Under the pieces are notes generated by a model. That model was given only the letters and a program-made list of their open reading frames with translations. It was not told the DNA's origin and did not search any database. A DNA stretch of 64,000 nt from Mycoplasmataceae bacterium (GTDB lineage Bacteria > Bacillota_I > Bacilli_A > Mycoplasmatales > Mycoplasmoidaceae), in contig JAITNN010000006.1 of NCBI GenBank assembly GCA_031290395.1, forward strand, positions 152,221 through 216,220. Direction: 5' to 3'. Of the stretch, positions 44,741 through 54,882 are shown one piece after another. The number at the start of each line of letters is the position of its first letter. Positions within the stretch are counted from its first letter, which is position 1. The translations under genes were made by a program, and so were the position numbers.

Positions 44741-45416
44741 TTATTTAAGTCAATATTTTGATAAGTTCACGAGTAGAAAACAACCGATATGTATGACCCG
44801 ATATTATAGTAAGAAAATGTTTTTACCCCTCTATGTCTAGAATAAATCGCACCATTGCTATTTGCAGTGGATAATGCTGGATTGTAATAAAATGCAAAAG
44901 TTCCTTCATTGGGTGTACATTCTATTTTTTGATTATTGACCTTAAAATATAAATCTTTAAATCAGTCGTTTTTTGGTTTGCCAGTTTCGTCATTGGGTGG
45001 CCATGCTGGAGCTTTTCTTAAGCCTCATTCCACATGTGCATCAAACGAGATGTACATACCCTGATCTTGATCATAATTATGAGCAACTTGTGAAACCCAT
45101 ATTTCAAAATCTTTTCAGTAATCGTGCCCAAATTCTTTTGCCATTTTATCTAATCCGTAATAAATTGCATAAAATACTTCCATATTTCATTGATCTTGCG
45201 ATCATAAATCCATTTGGGTGTAGATTTCTTTTGAAGGTATCTCCGTATAAGGTGTCTCTGGGTAAATGTATTTATCATATTTTCTAAAATCACTGTCGGA
45301 TTTAAGGTGAAATCTCGTTAAATCAACATTTTGTATGATTATTAACGGTAGCGTGGACGCTAAAATAACCCCCCCCCAATAGAAATTAGCAATGTAATAA
45401 TTTTCTTTTGTTGCAC
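44737..45416 (-). CDS. Phase-variable membrane-anchored surface protein (currently off)
   Basis: The gene begins at GTG 45416 after AAGGA and encodes a short N-terminus, then a G9 tract (45369-45377) inside the hydrophobic anchor. With nine G it stops after 18 residues. With ten (or seven) G it continues through the anchor (ILASTLPLIII) into a 200-residue ectodomain rich in Trp, Tyr and Asp, ending TAA at 44737; the total is about 226 residues. All later Trp codons are TGA and no stop occurs, so the frame is under selection. I recognise no domain. Its stop overlaps that of the convergent ABC ATPase gene. The start codon is tentative. Confidence 0.7.
45369..45377 (-). repeat. G9 homopolymer inside a phase-variable gene
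   Basis: Nine C on the plus strand, G on the coding strand, at codons 14-16. Nine gives a TAG two codons later; ten or seven opens the 226-residue frame. Same length and orientation as the tracts at 4712 and 54590. Confidence 0.85.
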
Positions 45417-45510
45417 ATTTTCCTTATCTATCTTAATCAAGAAATAATTATATGTTTATTAGTATGTAATTTCGAAGTGGATTGCAATGGTTAGATCCTT
45501 GCCATATTAA

Positions 45511-46848
45511 TTACATTCCAAATTGACTAAATGGGTTTCGACCATGTTTTAACATCTTACCCATTTCATCCATTTTCTTTTTAGCTTTTTCTCATTCTGA
45601 TAGCATTTTGTTTAATTCATCGGGTTTACGGCCAGAACCTTTGGTTACTCTTAACTTGCGATTAGGTTCTTTCTTAAATAAAATTGGATTCCGGCGTTCT
45701 TTTAATGTCATTGATGTCATTAAAATTCTTCAAACTTTCATTTTATTTTCAGCTTCAAAAATATTTTCTTCAGATAATTTTGGTGCATTAGGCAGCATTT
45801 TGGCGATGGAACTCATCGAACCCATTTTGGACATTTGCCCCATTTGTTCCAATAAATCTTCAAGATCCATTTTTCCTGCAAACATTCGACCTAATGATTT
45901 TTTAGCTTTATCTTCGTCAAGAACTTCTGTAGCTTTTTCAGCCAAGCTCATAATGTCACCTAAACCCAAAATCCGATCAGCAATTCGGTCTGGATAAAAC
46001 ACATCTAAGGAACCAACCTTTTCACCAACACCCGTAAATTTGACTGGCACGTTTAATAAATGTGTTAATGATAAAGAAGCACCCGCGCGAGCATCGGAAT
46101 CTAATTTAGTAATAATAAAACCAGTTAAGTCTAAATGTTTATTAAATTCTGATGCCACATTGATGCCATCTTGCCCTGACATGGCATCAACCACTAGCAA
46201 AATTTCATCAGGTTTCACACGGTTACGAATATTTTTTAGTTCTTCCATTAATTCTTCATTAGTCTGTAATCGTCCAGCCGTATCAAAGATAATGACATTT
46301 TCTTCTTTTTTATCAGCATGCTCTAATGATTCATTAGCGGTTAAGGTAGGGTTTTGTGTACCGTGCTGATAAAAATCCACATTAATTTCTTTTGCCAGAG
46401 TTTCTAATTGATCTATCGCAGCAGGACGATATACATCTAGAGCTACTAATAGTGGTTTTTTCGTAAATTTAGTTTTAAAGTAATAGGCTAATTTAGCAGC
46501 GGTGGTAGTTTTACCAGAGCCTTGTAGACCAACCATCATAATGCGTAATTGTTTACGGTTAGTATCTACATTGGCTGTGTGTTTGCCCAAAATGGATACC
46601 AATTCCTCTTTAATGATTGTTAGTAATACTTGTTCTGGATCTTCGCCTTGATTAATAACACGACCAACAGATTTTTGACGAATACTCTTAATAAAGTCTT
46701 TGACTACTAATAAGTTAACATCAGCATCTAACAAAGCGATCCGGATTTGTTTCAAAACTTCTGTGATATCTTCTTCTTTGATGGTTCAATCAGTTAGTTT
46801 TTTCTTAAAATGCTTGGCAACGATGCCACTTAATAATGTTTTAAACAT
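45511..46848 (-). CDS. ffh: Signal recognition particle protein Ffh
   Basis: A 445-residue SRP54 GTPase. The NG domain has GLQGSGKTTTAAKLAYYF near residue 105, DVYRPAAIDQL, DTAGR near 190 and ITKLDSDARAGASL near 247. The methionine-rich M domain follows, with a GRKPDELNK segment and C-terminal FSQFGM. It binds signal peptides and 4.5S RNA and targets ribosomes to the membrane through FtsY. One TGA (45727-45729) joins the NG and M domains as Trp. The start is adjacent to the tyrS stop (TAATATG), so the two are co-transcribed. Confidence 0.95.
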
Positions 46849-46849
46849 A

Positions 46850-48088
46850 TTATTTTCAGTTGATTAAGAAATAACTCTTCTTACCTTTTTTAATATATGA
46901 AAATTTGCCATTAATGCTATGGGATTTACTAATGATGGTGTCAAATTTATTAATAGGTTTATTGTTTACGGCAATCGCATTAGATTCTAACAATGTACGT
47001 GCTTCACTTTTTGATTTACAAACGCCACATGCAGTTAATAAATCAATGATGTTATATGAGGGTTCAATGGTGTCAAATGATGTCACACTAGTTAAAGCAT
47101 TATATAAATCATCATTAGATAAGGATTCGATTGCCCCTTTATAGAAGGCTTCACTAATTTGTAAGCAATGTTCGTATTCTTTAACGCCATGAATGTCGGC
47201 AAGTACAACCTTAGACAACTCTTGCTGAGCAAGACGTTTAAATGGTTCTACTTTGTGTTTTTGCATAATTGCATTAATTTCATCTTGTTTTAACAATGTG
47301 AGGAATTTCAATAATTTTTCAACATCGCTATCTGGCTGATTAAAGAGGAATTGATACATGGCAAATGGGGATGTATATTTCTTGTCTAAATAGATTGCGC
47401 CCTTTTCTGATTTACCAAATTTGGTACCATCTGATTTTGTTAATAAGCTAATAGTTAGGCCACAAGCTTCATTGTTGTCGCCATAAAGTTTGCGAATCAT
47501 TTCAATCCCTGTGGTAATGTTGCCCCATTGATCGCTACCACCAATTTGCATGCGCACATATTTATTGCTATACAATCAAGCAAAATCATATCCTTGGATT
47601 AAGTTGTATGAAAATTCAGTATACGAAATACCAGACTCAAGTCGAGATTTAATAATGTCTTTTTCTAATAAATAATTTACATTGATTAATTTACCGATAG
47701 TTCGTAAAAAATCAAAAATGGTCATTTTCTTGTAAATTTCTAAATTATTAATAACAATAACATCACTATATTTTTTGATTTGTTTTTGAATTGCTAGTGC
47801 ATTTGCTTCTGCTTTTTTCACATCAATCATATTTCTCTCTGATGATTTACCAGATGGATCACCAATTTGTCCAGTCGCACCACCCAAGATCGCAATAGCA
47901 CTATGACCATGCTGTTTTAATTGACGGAGCACCATTAGCATCACATAGTTACCTAAATGTAATGAATCCGCTGAAGGATCAAAACCAATGTAGGCGATAC
48001 TTTTCTTTGTTTCAAATAATTTAATCTTCTCTTCGTTAGTGGTGTTATTAATTAACCCACGCCATTTTAAATCTTCAATGAATGACAT
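46850..48088 (-). CDS. tyrS: Tyrosyl-tRNA synthetase
   Basis: A 412-residue class I synthetase. The HIGH equivalent is HLGN near residue 41, the anticipated IGGSDQWGN near 181, and KMSKS equivalent KFGKS near 220. The C-terminal S4-like domain (LLTACGVCKSKSEARTLL) binds the tRNA. Read with UGA as Trp, it ends in LINWK before TAA at 46850-46852, two residues past the apparent TGA stop. A second TGA (47573-47575) is Trp in DFAWLYSNKY. It lies between the ParA-like gene and ffh on the minus strand. Confidence 0.95.
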
Positions 48089-48113
48089 ATGAAATAATTA
48101 TAGTAACTTAACA

Positions 48114-48827
48114 CTATTTTAATAATTGATTAGCAATTTTGGTTAGAAGCAGTGAATATTCATCCCATTGATTATTCTTCACATATTGAATTGAGTTAGT
48201 ATTTATACTAACTAAGTTCTCTCTGAACGGTAAACAAATGAAAGAATAATTTTTATTAATGGATTTATTAATTTGCAGCATTACATTAATATGAGATTGA
48301 TTTTTATCATCATAACCATTTAGTACAATAGTTTTTAATTTCAAATTATTATTACTATTTTTCGCATCACGAACGATTGTCAAAGTTTTTGAAAGACTAG
48401 TCGGTGCAAAATTATTAATATTGTAGATGGGAATGACTTGATCGGATAATTCTAATGCTTTTTGAATCAATGTTGTTCATGTTGGTGATGCATCAAAAAT
48501 GATGAAATCAAAATATTTACTAATTAGGCCAATTTGCTTTCTTAGTAATTTATCGTAATCACTTTTATTAACGGACGTTTTACCATTGGAAAGAAATAAC
48601 AATTGAAATCGTTTATCATATTCCGCAACGACAAATGGCGAAATGCAGTTTCGACTATTTAACTTAATTTGTGGATCCTTCAGGATATTTAAATATGTGG
48701 GTGAATATTTAAAATTAACTAGCAAAATTTTAGCATTCAAATTTTTAAGCGTGTACCCCAGATTAAAAGCAAAAGTGGTATTACCACTACCAGCATCATT
48801 GCTAATTAAAGTTACAATATTAGCCAT
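48114..48827 (-). CDS. ParA/Soj-like protein with altered Walker A
   Basis: A 237-residue ParA/MinD-fold protein in the usual rsmG-soj position. The deviant Walker A KGGxGKTT is replaced by DAGSGNTT (residues 11-18): both the signature Lys and the P-loop Lys are missing (Asp11, Asn16). Downstream, FDFIIFDASPTW near residue 110 corresponds to the ParA Walker B-like motif with its Asp. Loss of both Lys suggests weak or absent ATP hydrolysis, perhaps a structural role in chromosome segregation. No ParB gene is adjacent. One TGA is Trp. It abuts rsmG (ATG directly after the TAA). Confidence 0.75.
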
Positions 48828-49529
48828 TTATTTTCAGCCTTTGGTAATGTCATTCCAAGAACGTGGATATTTTGGATTGGTGATTTGTATTTTTTTAATC
48901 ACAACAACATTGTGAGTCATCCCATTAATAGATACAAATGAATTTATCCCAACAAGTGAGCCTCCCAATTTGTTGACAATTATGCTAATACCATTCATTT
49001 CATTATTAATATCTTGTGATTTTGGTTCAATGAGTCAGCCACCGATTTTTACAAAACGAATAGATATTTCCACAATAGCTTGCAATGATGCAACGGCCCT
49101 TGATGTGACTAGATCAAATTGCTCATTGTATTGCCTTGCGAGATCTTCGGCACGATTAGCTAAAACCGTAATCTGGATATTCAGTAGTTTGGCTAGTTCA
49201 TTTAAGAATGTGACTTTTTTATTATTAGATTCAATGATAGTTAATTCAATATGCGGATACAATAGTTTTAATACAACTCCCGGTATACCAGAACCACTAC
49301 CAATATCTAAAACATGTTTGATGTTAGAAAAATCTAAATCTTTATAAGGAATTATGGATTCATAAAAATAATCACCGTATATTTTATCTTCACCATCTAA
49401 GCGAGTAAGGTTGATTTTTTTATTGTAATCTTGAAGAAAACTTTTATAAATTTCAACCGTTGAAAAGAAATCGCGGTTAATATTAGTAAAAACTTTTTTT
49501 ATTTCTGTTTCAAAAGTGTTCTTATTCAT
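48828..49529 (-). CDS. rsmG: 16S rRNA (guanine527-N7)-methyltransferase RsmG
   Basis: A 233-residue SAM methyltransferase of the GidB family. The SAM motif I is LDIGSGSGIPGVVL near residue 74, with IIESNNKKVTFLNEL following and SRAVASLQAIV near 143. It methylates the N7 of G527 in 16S rRNA. It lies between mnmG and the ParA-like gene, the classic gidA-gidB-soj order, with a 24-base gap to mnmG. One TGA (49032-49034) is Trp. Confidence 0.94.
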
Positions 49530-49553
49530 GGGTATTAATCATATAAAAACAAA

Positions 49554-51386
49554 TTACCTTTTATCTAAGAAATATTTAATAACCATTAGATCCGTTAAAC
49601 CAATTCCGCTAACTCTTTTGGCTTGTCCTAAAGTCAGCGGTTTTATACGATTGAGTTTATCTCTAGCCTCTAATGATAAATTTTTAAGTTTCCCATAATC
49701 TTTAATACTAGATAGAGAAATATCATCATATTTTTCAAAACGATCAATAAACTTTTGTTGATGCTTTATATAACCATCAAATTTTACATTAATTTCTATT
49801 TTGCTTATAGAGTCATTAGTTAAATTTTTCAACTTAGTAAATTTAACAATATCCATGAGTTTTACTTCTGGTCTCTTTAATAATGAATATAGATTATGTG
49901 ATGAGTTGCCATATTGTTTAATTAATTGTTTATTAGATTTAAGTGTTGTATTTTTTAGATATGTTATTAATGAGCTGATTAATTTTAATTGTGATTTATA
50001 GATTTTATATTGGACGTTGCTAATTAATCCTACTTGCTTGCCATATTTTAATAAACGGTCATCAGCATTGTCGTTTCTAAGCAACAAGCGATACTCAGCA
50101 CGGCTTGTTAAGAGACGATATGGATCGTTGACACCCTTGGTCACTAAATCATCAATTAACACCCCAATGTATGCTTCATTGCGTTTTAGGATTAAAGGTT
50201 TTTTCTTTTTAATACTTAAAGAAGCATTAATACCAGCCATAAGTCCTTGGCAAGCAGCTTCTTCATAGCCGCTAGTACCATTAACTTGACCAGCAAAATA
50301 AAGGTTTGGGTATAACTTTGATTCAAGTGATGGTCATAATTGAATAGGATTAATGGCATCATATTCAATGGCATATCCATATTTCATAATCTTGGTTTTT
50401 TCTAATCCTTTTATGGAATGCACTAATTCATCTTGAACACCTTTTGGTAATGATGTCGACAAGCCTTGAAGATACATAGTATCAATGGAGTTAGATTCCG
50501 GTTCGATAAAAACTTGGTGTCTTGGTTTATCAGCAAAGCGCACAATTTTATCTTCAATGCTTGGGCAATATCGAGGACCAACACCTTTAATGTTGCCTGA
50601 ATACATAGCGGACAAATGAATGTTATCTTGAATAATTTTGTGTGTTTTTTGATTAGTGTAAGTTAAATAACATAATTCTTGTTTATTAAAAGGGACATAG
50701 TGTTGATTAAAATGTTGAAAGCTGAGTTTTTGATTTGTCCCTGGTTCTTTAGCGATCAGTTTAAAATTAATCGTGTTTTTAAGAACTCTTGGCGGTGTCC
50801 CTGTTTTTAAACGAATTAAATTGAAACCTATGTCTTTTAAATGCTGGGATAAACCATCGCTACGTTTTAATGATTGAGGACCTTCCTGCTTCATTTGATT
50901 ACCAATATGAGTAATCGCATTTAAGTAAGTCCCAGATGTGATAATAACCTTTTTAGCAATAATGGTTTTGTGTGTTGAACAATGAACTCCAATAAGCTTA
51001 TTGTTTTTAATAATTAGCGATTTCACTTCATCAATTATTAAGTCAATATTACGATCTTTTTGAATTTCAGTCATGAACCATTTTTGATAAGCGATTTTAT
51101 CAATTTGTGCCCTCAATGCTCAAACGCCTGCTCCTTTAGAGGTATTCAATAGTTTCATTTGTAATTGACAAGCATCGGCTGCTTTACCTTGCATACCACC
51201 TAATGCGTCAATTTCACGAGTAACAATTCCTTTAGCGGGCCCACCGACCGATGGGTTACAAGGGACTAAAGCAATGGAATCTTTACTAAGTGTAATTAAT
51301 CCAACTTTTAGTTTGAGATGACTACAAGCAAATGCTGCCTCCAATCCAGCATGTCCAGCTCCAATAACAAGCACATCATATGACAT
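49554..51386 (-). CDS. mnmG: tRNA modification enzyme MnmG (GidA)
   Basis: A 610-residue FAD protein. The dinucleotide motif [14 protein letters not shown] is at residues 7-20, followed by [12 protein letters not shown] near 48 and [11 protein letters not shown]. The mid-protein motif [15 protein letters not shown] near 275 and the C-terminal [12 protein letters not shown] helix are standard. With MnmE it adds a carboxymethylaminomethyl group to U34 of tRNAs. Several TGA codons are Trp, for example joining the N-terminal and middle sections at 51117. It is first in mnmG-rsmG-parA-tyrS-ffh and divergent from the superoxide reductase gene across 41 bases. Confidence 0.96.
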
Positions 51387-51427
51387 AACACTAGATAGAT
51401 TATATAATTATTAAAAGTAGGTAAAAT

Positions 51428-51820
51428 ATGCGTGAAGTGAAGATATATAAATGCCCATTATGTGGAAATATTGTTTTAAAATTGGAAGATAAATCTAATA
51501 ATTTAGTGTGTTGTAATAAACCAATGGAATTATTGCAAGCCAATACTAGTGATGGTGCATCCGAGAAACATGTGCCATTCCTAAAAGAAAAAGTTAAAGA
51601 CTGTAAAGTTGCTGGTGCACCAATTTGAGAGGTGCAAGTTGGTAGTGTATTACACCCTATGTTACCAGAACATTGAATTAACTGGATTGGATCGTTTAGT
51701 AATAATACTTGAGTCATTAAATGATTAAACCCTGGTGATGAGCCTAAGCATAGCTTAAGGATTAATAGCGATTCTACGGTTTATGAATATTGTAACTTAC
51801 ATGGATTGTGAAAGAAATAA
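51428..51820 (+). CDS. dfx: Desulfoferrodoxin (two-iron superoxide reductase)
   Basis: A 130-residue protein. The N-terminal desulforedoxin-type iron site has CPLCG (C9, C12) and CC at residues 28-29. The superoxide reductase site has EKHVP at 46-50 with the active Glu/Lys/His, HPMLPEHWI near 78 and the CNLHG motif near 122 giving the last Cys and His. It reduces superoxide to peroxide without making oxygen, typical of strict anaerobes and unusual in a mollicute. TGA codons encode four Trp. It starts 41 bases from mnmG on the opposite strand and is followed 3 bases later by a phosphodiesterase gene. Confidence 0.93.
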
Positions 51821-51823
51821 GGC

Positions 51824-52753
51824 ATGAAGAGAATATACAGCATCATTGCCATTAGTTCGTCATTAGGAGTATTTACTTTTGGTTCTATTATCGGGGCAAG
51901 TATTTATTGCACTCTACCTGGCAAAAATAATACACGTTTTATAGCGCACCGAGGTTTAAGTAGCCAATACATGCAAAACACCCTTAAAGCTTTTGAGGCG
52001 GCTTCTGGCAAAAATCAAATTTGAGGCATTGAAACTGATGTTTGAAAAACCAATGTTGCAGACACTAATGATTATCATTTTATATGTTCACATGATGCAA
52101 ACCCATTTTGAGAAGATGCTACAGATATGCAAGATACTGCAACTTTAAAGAATTGAACGACAGCAGATGAAACTCGAGAAATTCCCATGTCGCATAGTTC
52201 CTATAAGGTGCCAGACGAAGGAAGAGTGGTACCAACTTTTAAAAGTTACCTTGAAGCATGTCGCTTCGAAAACAAACGTGCTGTAATTGAATTAAAGCAA
52301 CCATCACAAACCGGCATAGTGGAAGGATATACTGATACTGATTGATATTTTGACGAGGATGATATTAACGCCATAATTGATTTGGTAGATGACATGGGCA
52401 TGTTAAACCAAGCAACATTTATATCGTTTGATCATCAAGAGTTGCAATGAGTAAAGGACTACATGGACGCAAAAGATCCCACTCCCGTTGTGCATTTGCA
52501 ACAATTAGTGATGAATGAAAAGCAATTAAAAGATATTAGCGGTCTAGATATTAAAGGTTGTATCGATGCTGGATACGATGTAAGTTTGGCGGCAGATATT
52601 TGTAATTCAAGCATTGTGAAATATGCTCACAATCATGGACGAGAAGTTGGTGTTTGGGGTAATTCAAGCGTAGATTACCCTACATTATGAGATGTATTTA
52701 AAAATATGGGTATTGACTTCATTACAAGTGATTGATTACCAAATTACAATTAG
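51824..52753 (+). CDS. Membrane-anchored glycerophosphodiester phosphodiesterase
   Basis: A 309-residue GDPD-family protein with an N-terminal signal anchor (residues about 5-30). Catalytic motifs are FIAHRGLSSQY near residue 43 with the His-Arg, GIETDVWKT near 68 supplying Glu and Asp, and CSHDANPFW near 89 with the second His. These belong to the TIM-barrel that hydrolyses glycerophosphodiesters to glycerol-3-phosphate and an alcohol outside the cell. It could release glycerol-phosphate or attack host phospholipid derivatives. Many Trp codons are TGA. It follows dfx by 3 bases and is followed by a membrane protein gene 7 bases later. Confidence 0.88.
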
Positions 52754-52760
52754 GAGTGTT

Positions 52761-53237
52761 ATGATGAAACTTAAACAACAATCAAACCAAATCGTTGATC
52801 CTAAACATGTAATTATTAATACCGTAGTGAATACAATATCTGCCGGTGTCATTATGATTCTGTTTTGAACTATATACATATTATCTATGACTGTTCATGG
52901 AGTGGTCTATGGCTTAAACATGTTCACTTTTATTGTCAATGTAGCGTTAAGTATATTGGGGTTTTTATTAACTTATCTTAATGTAAAACGTTCTAATAAA
53001 TTTAAGCAGCATAAACCCATAAAAGTTATTGGTATTGCTTTACTAGTGTTTTATGGAATTGTCATTATTTTTAGCGTTATTTATTACTTATCTTTATTTG
53101 GAGTCTTGATACCATATGCTAGCCAATTGGGTGGTACATATGCATTCTTACCTCTATGCGTTATTAATACATTAATATTTGCAGGACTAGTGGTTTGCAT
53201 ATTTCTAGTTAGACCCGAAATTAACAAAGAGAAATAA
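52761..53237 (+). CDS. Four-helix membrane protein of unknown function
   Basis: A 158-residue protein with four predicted membrane helices (about residues 23-45, 49-72, 86-108, 128-150) and a basic loop between helices 2 and 3 (NVKRSNKFKQHK). GGAGTG precedes ATG 52761; a second Met follows at once. No motif identifies it. It is third in the dfx-GDPD unit, and converges on the DUF167 gene. One TGA is Trp. Confidence 0.7.
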
Positions 53238-53257
53238 AATAATATTTAGCGCCTATT

Positions 53258-53482
53258 TTATTTCTCAATAATCTCAATAGTTTTATCTCTACTTATATTA
53301 CCTTTGATAATATGAATAGAACTTTTAGACACACTATAATGTTTACTCAATAATTTTATTAAAGCTTCATTGGCTTTATTATCTACAGCTGGAGCTCTTA
53401 CTGCTATTTTGATCATACCATTATACTTACCAACAATACCTTCATGTTTGGCATTGGGCATTAAATGAACTTTGATAATCAT
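53258..53482 (-). CDS. DUF167 (YggU-like) family protein
   Basis: A 74-residue alpha/beta protein. VHLMPNAKHEGIVG near residue 5, IAVRAPAVDNKANEALIKLL near 26 and a final DKTIEII strand are the family signature. Function is unknown; YggU-like proteins are widely conserved. It ends TAA and sits 66 bases downstream of the small NrdD gene on the same strand, so co-transcription is possible. Confidence 0.85.
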   Translation of the reverse strand: MIIKVHLMPNAKHEGIVGKYNGMIKIAVRAPAVDNKANEALIKLLSKHYSVSKSSIHIIKGNISRDKTIEIIEK

Positions 53483-53548
53483 AGATTAATGATAATAAAA
53501 ATAAAATCTGCTCACATAGAAGTTGAGCAGATTATTATTTATTTGTTT

Positions 53549-53737
53549 TTACTTATAGTTGCAAGAGTGTTGGCTGTTGTGGTCTACACGAGCCGCTCTT
53601 TCTTCTACTTTGCCTGGCCCGAATCTTTCATCCAATGATAGATAGCCAGTAACACGGCTAATAGATTGGATGTTGTGGGAACCACATTCTGGGCAAACTT
53701 TATCAGATGGTGATAAGTAAGTGACTTTACATGACAT
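53549..53737 (-). CDS. Stand-alone glycyl radical/zinc-knuckle domain of class III ribonucleotide reductase
   Basis: A 62-residue protein equal to the C-terminus of NrdD: zinc knuckle CPECGSHNI (C15, C18) and glycyl radical motif SISRVTGYLSLDERFG with the radical Gly at residue 31, then KVEERAARVDHN. The start is set at the Met at 53737 because AAGGAG lies 6 bases upstream; an earlier TTG at 53755 has no support. The main NrdD (59277-61277) stops after the first zinc knuckle (YCKDC), so the two chains together rebuild the normal zinc ribbon and radical loop. It is 5.5 kb from nrdD. I infer an obligate subunit. Confidence 0.93.
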   Translation of the reverse strand: MSCKVTYLSPSDKVCPECGSHNIQSISRVTGYLSLDERFGPGKVEERAARVDHNSQHSCNYK

Positions 53738-53777
53738 ATAAAACTCCTTGGTCAATTTTTTTATATAGTTAATATAT

Positions 53778-53840
53778 CACAAATATTTTTTGTGTGGTGA
53801 AATTTGCCACAGAGTTTCCCACACACATTTTTTGTGGGGA
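53778..53840. promoter_or_regulatory. Repeated inverted motifs upstream of the small NrdD gene
   Basis: Two similar boxes, CACAAATATTTTTTGTG (53778-53794) and CACACATTTTTTGTG (53822-53836), lie 42 bases apart (four helical turns) upstream of the gene, with a TGTGG/CCACA inverted repeat between them. The spacing and AT-rich dyads recall NrdR box pairs but the sequence match is weak. An RNA hairpin is the alternative. Confidence 0.4.
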
Positions 53841-53910
53841 AATAATAACTATGTTATTGGGTTTCCATATACAAACGAATTGTTAGTCCAAAATGTTTAT
53901 ATTTTCTCGC

Positions 53911-54552
53911 TTAAGCAGCGATAACCACAGTATATTTGTAAGGGTCACTTCACGAGCTTATTTTGCAATGATCGACTATTGTATTTCCTTCATCATAGAC
54001 AAACTTTTGATCTACCTCATAGAAATATAAATAAAAATCACACGACACAGCAGACTCACCAGCAATATTTAATGCAAAGTCATTGTAAGAGATGTCCATA
54101 TCCACACTATCTGATATGCCATTATTTAACAATACTGGTATGTCACCAGCTTGTCAAGATAATCATGACGATTGATTTGTGTCCATTCATGTGCTTATTT
54201 CATCAGTTGTTTTGAAACTACTTGGCAAACTATTTGGCTTATTGTTCAAAACAATTCCCGTAACACCCTTTTCTGAGATAGCCGGATTCGGCGACGAATC
54301 AGTAGTTATTTTGAGATCAACAGTTTTGTCCATATTAAATCCTCAATATGAAGTCGCTGTTAATGGCCCTGTAACAGTAAATGTGTTTGTAGTAGGATCA
54401 AATGTGTAAGGATCTGTATTAGATGATTTGTCAGGGTCGTATGTAATTTTGAAATTAGTATCGTTGCCACAAGCCGTCAATCCTACTGCCCCCGCTATTC
54501 CAATAGCACCTAAAGCTGTTGTTAGTGCTATAAATTTTTTATTAATTTTCAT
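53911..54552 (-). CDS. Lipoprotein under a poly-G tract promoter
   Basis: A 213-residue lipoprotein, MKINKKFIALTTALGAIGIA then GAVGLTAC with lipidated Cys near residue 28. The mature part is rich in Asp, Ser and Thr with no recognisable domain and ends VVIAA. GGGAGAC is the ribosome site. About 30 bases upstream is a TATAAT -10 box directly behind a run of nine G. TGA encodes three Trp. It is the gene between the nrdG remnant and the small NrdD gene. A surface role and variable expression are inferred. Confidence 0.78.
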
Positions 54553-54583
54553 ATTTTTGTCTCCCTGACTTAATGTCAAAGAG

Positions 54584-54598
54584 ATTATACCCCCCCCC
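54584..54598 (-). promoter_or_regulatory. Promoter with G9 tract next to the -10 box
   Basis: On the minus strand nine G (54598-54590) run straight into TATAAT (54589-54584). The tract fills half the spacer, so its length sets the -35 to -10 distance. Candidate -35 elements CCATTT (17-base spacer) and TTTTAC (15-base spacer) are weak. Confidence 0.7.
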
Positions 54599-54618
54599 AA
54601 CTGGTAAAATGGTCGGTT

Positions 54619-54851
54619 ATTTTTGTGGGCAATTAATCGATATATAAATGTGTTTTGTTGTCTTTTAATGACTTCTGTACATCAATCACTCGTTGATTAG
54701 TAGAACCACGGAATTTTAAATGTTCGTCTTTTTGTTCTTCAATAAAACGACCATCAATTAATACATCTAGATTATTTAACATAATTTTAATATGAATATT
54801 AGACTTGCTTATCTTTAATAGTTCATCAAATGTATATCCCGTGTATGCTCA
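54619..54851. repeat. 233-bp direct repeat, copy A (nrdG 3' end)
   Basis: It aligns without gaps to 56276-56508 (offset 1657), differing by a small number of substitutions (for example TGTGTTTTGTTGTC versus TGTACTTTGTTATC). The two copies flank the AlbA_2-type gene in direct orientation. Confidence 0.92.
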
Positions 54852-54860
54852 AAAAGCCAT
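54633..54860 (-). pseudogene. C-terminal fragment of nrdG (duplicate)
   Basis: An open frame of 75 residues matching the last ~70 residues of nrdG (56290-56799), from WAYTGYTFDELLKI to the stop, preceded by a chance ATG. It lacks the radical SAM CxxxCxxC motif and has no ribosome site, so it cannot be a working activase. It is the left copy of the 233-bp repeat. Confidence 0.85.
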
Positions 54861-54882
54861 CAAATTAAAAAGAGAAGATTAA

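Noticed and set aside
46850..46858. tyrS ending at TGA 46856-46858
   Set aside because: TGA is Trp in this genome; the true stop is the TAA at 46850-46852.
51387..51427. Chromosome origin near mnmG-rsmG-parA
   Set aside because: The intergenic region is 41 bases, no DnaA boxes cluster is seen, and dnaA, dnaN and rpmH are absent.
53756..53870. Repeats upstream of the small NrdD gene as a CRISPR or true NrdR site
   Set aside because: Too few and dissimilar units for CRISPR. The NrdR match is weak and not found before nrdD or nrdG, so it is only a low-confidence regulatory feature.
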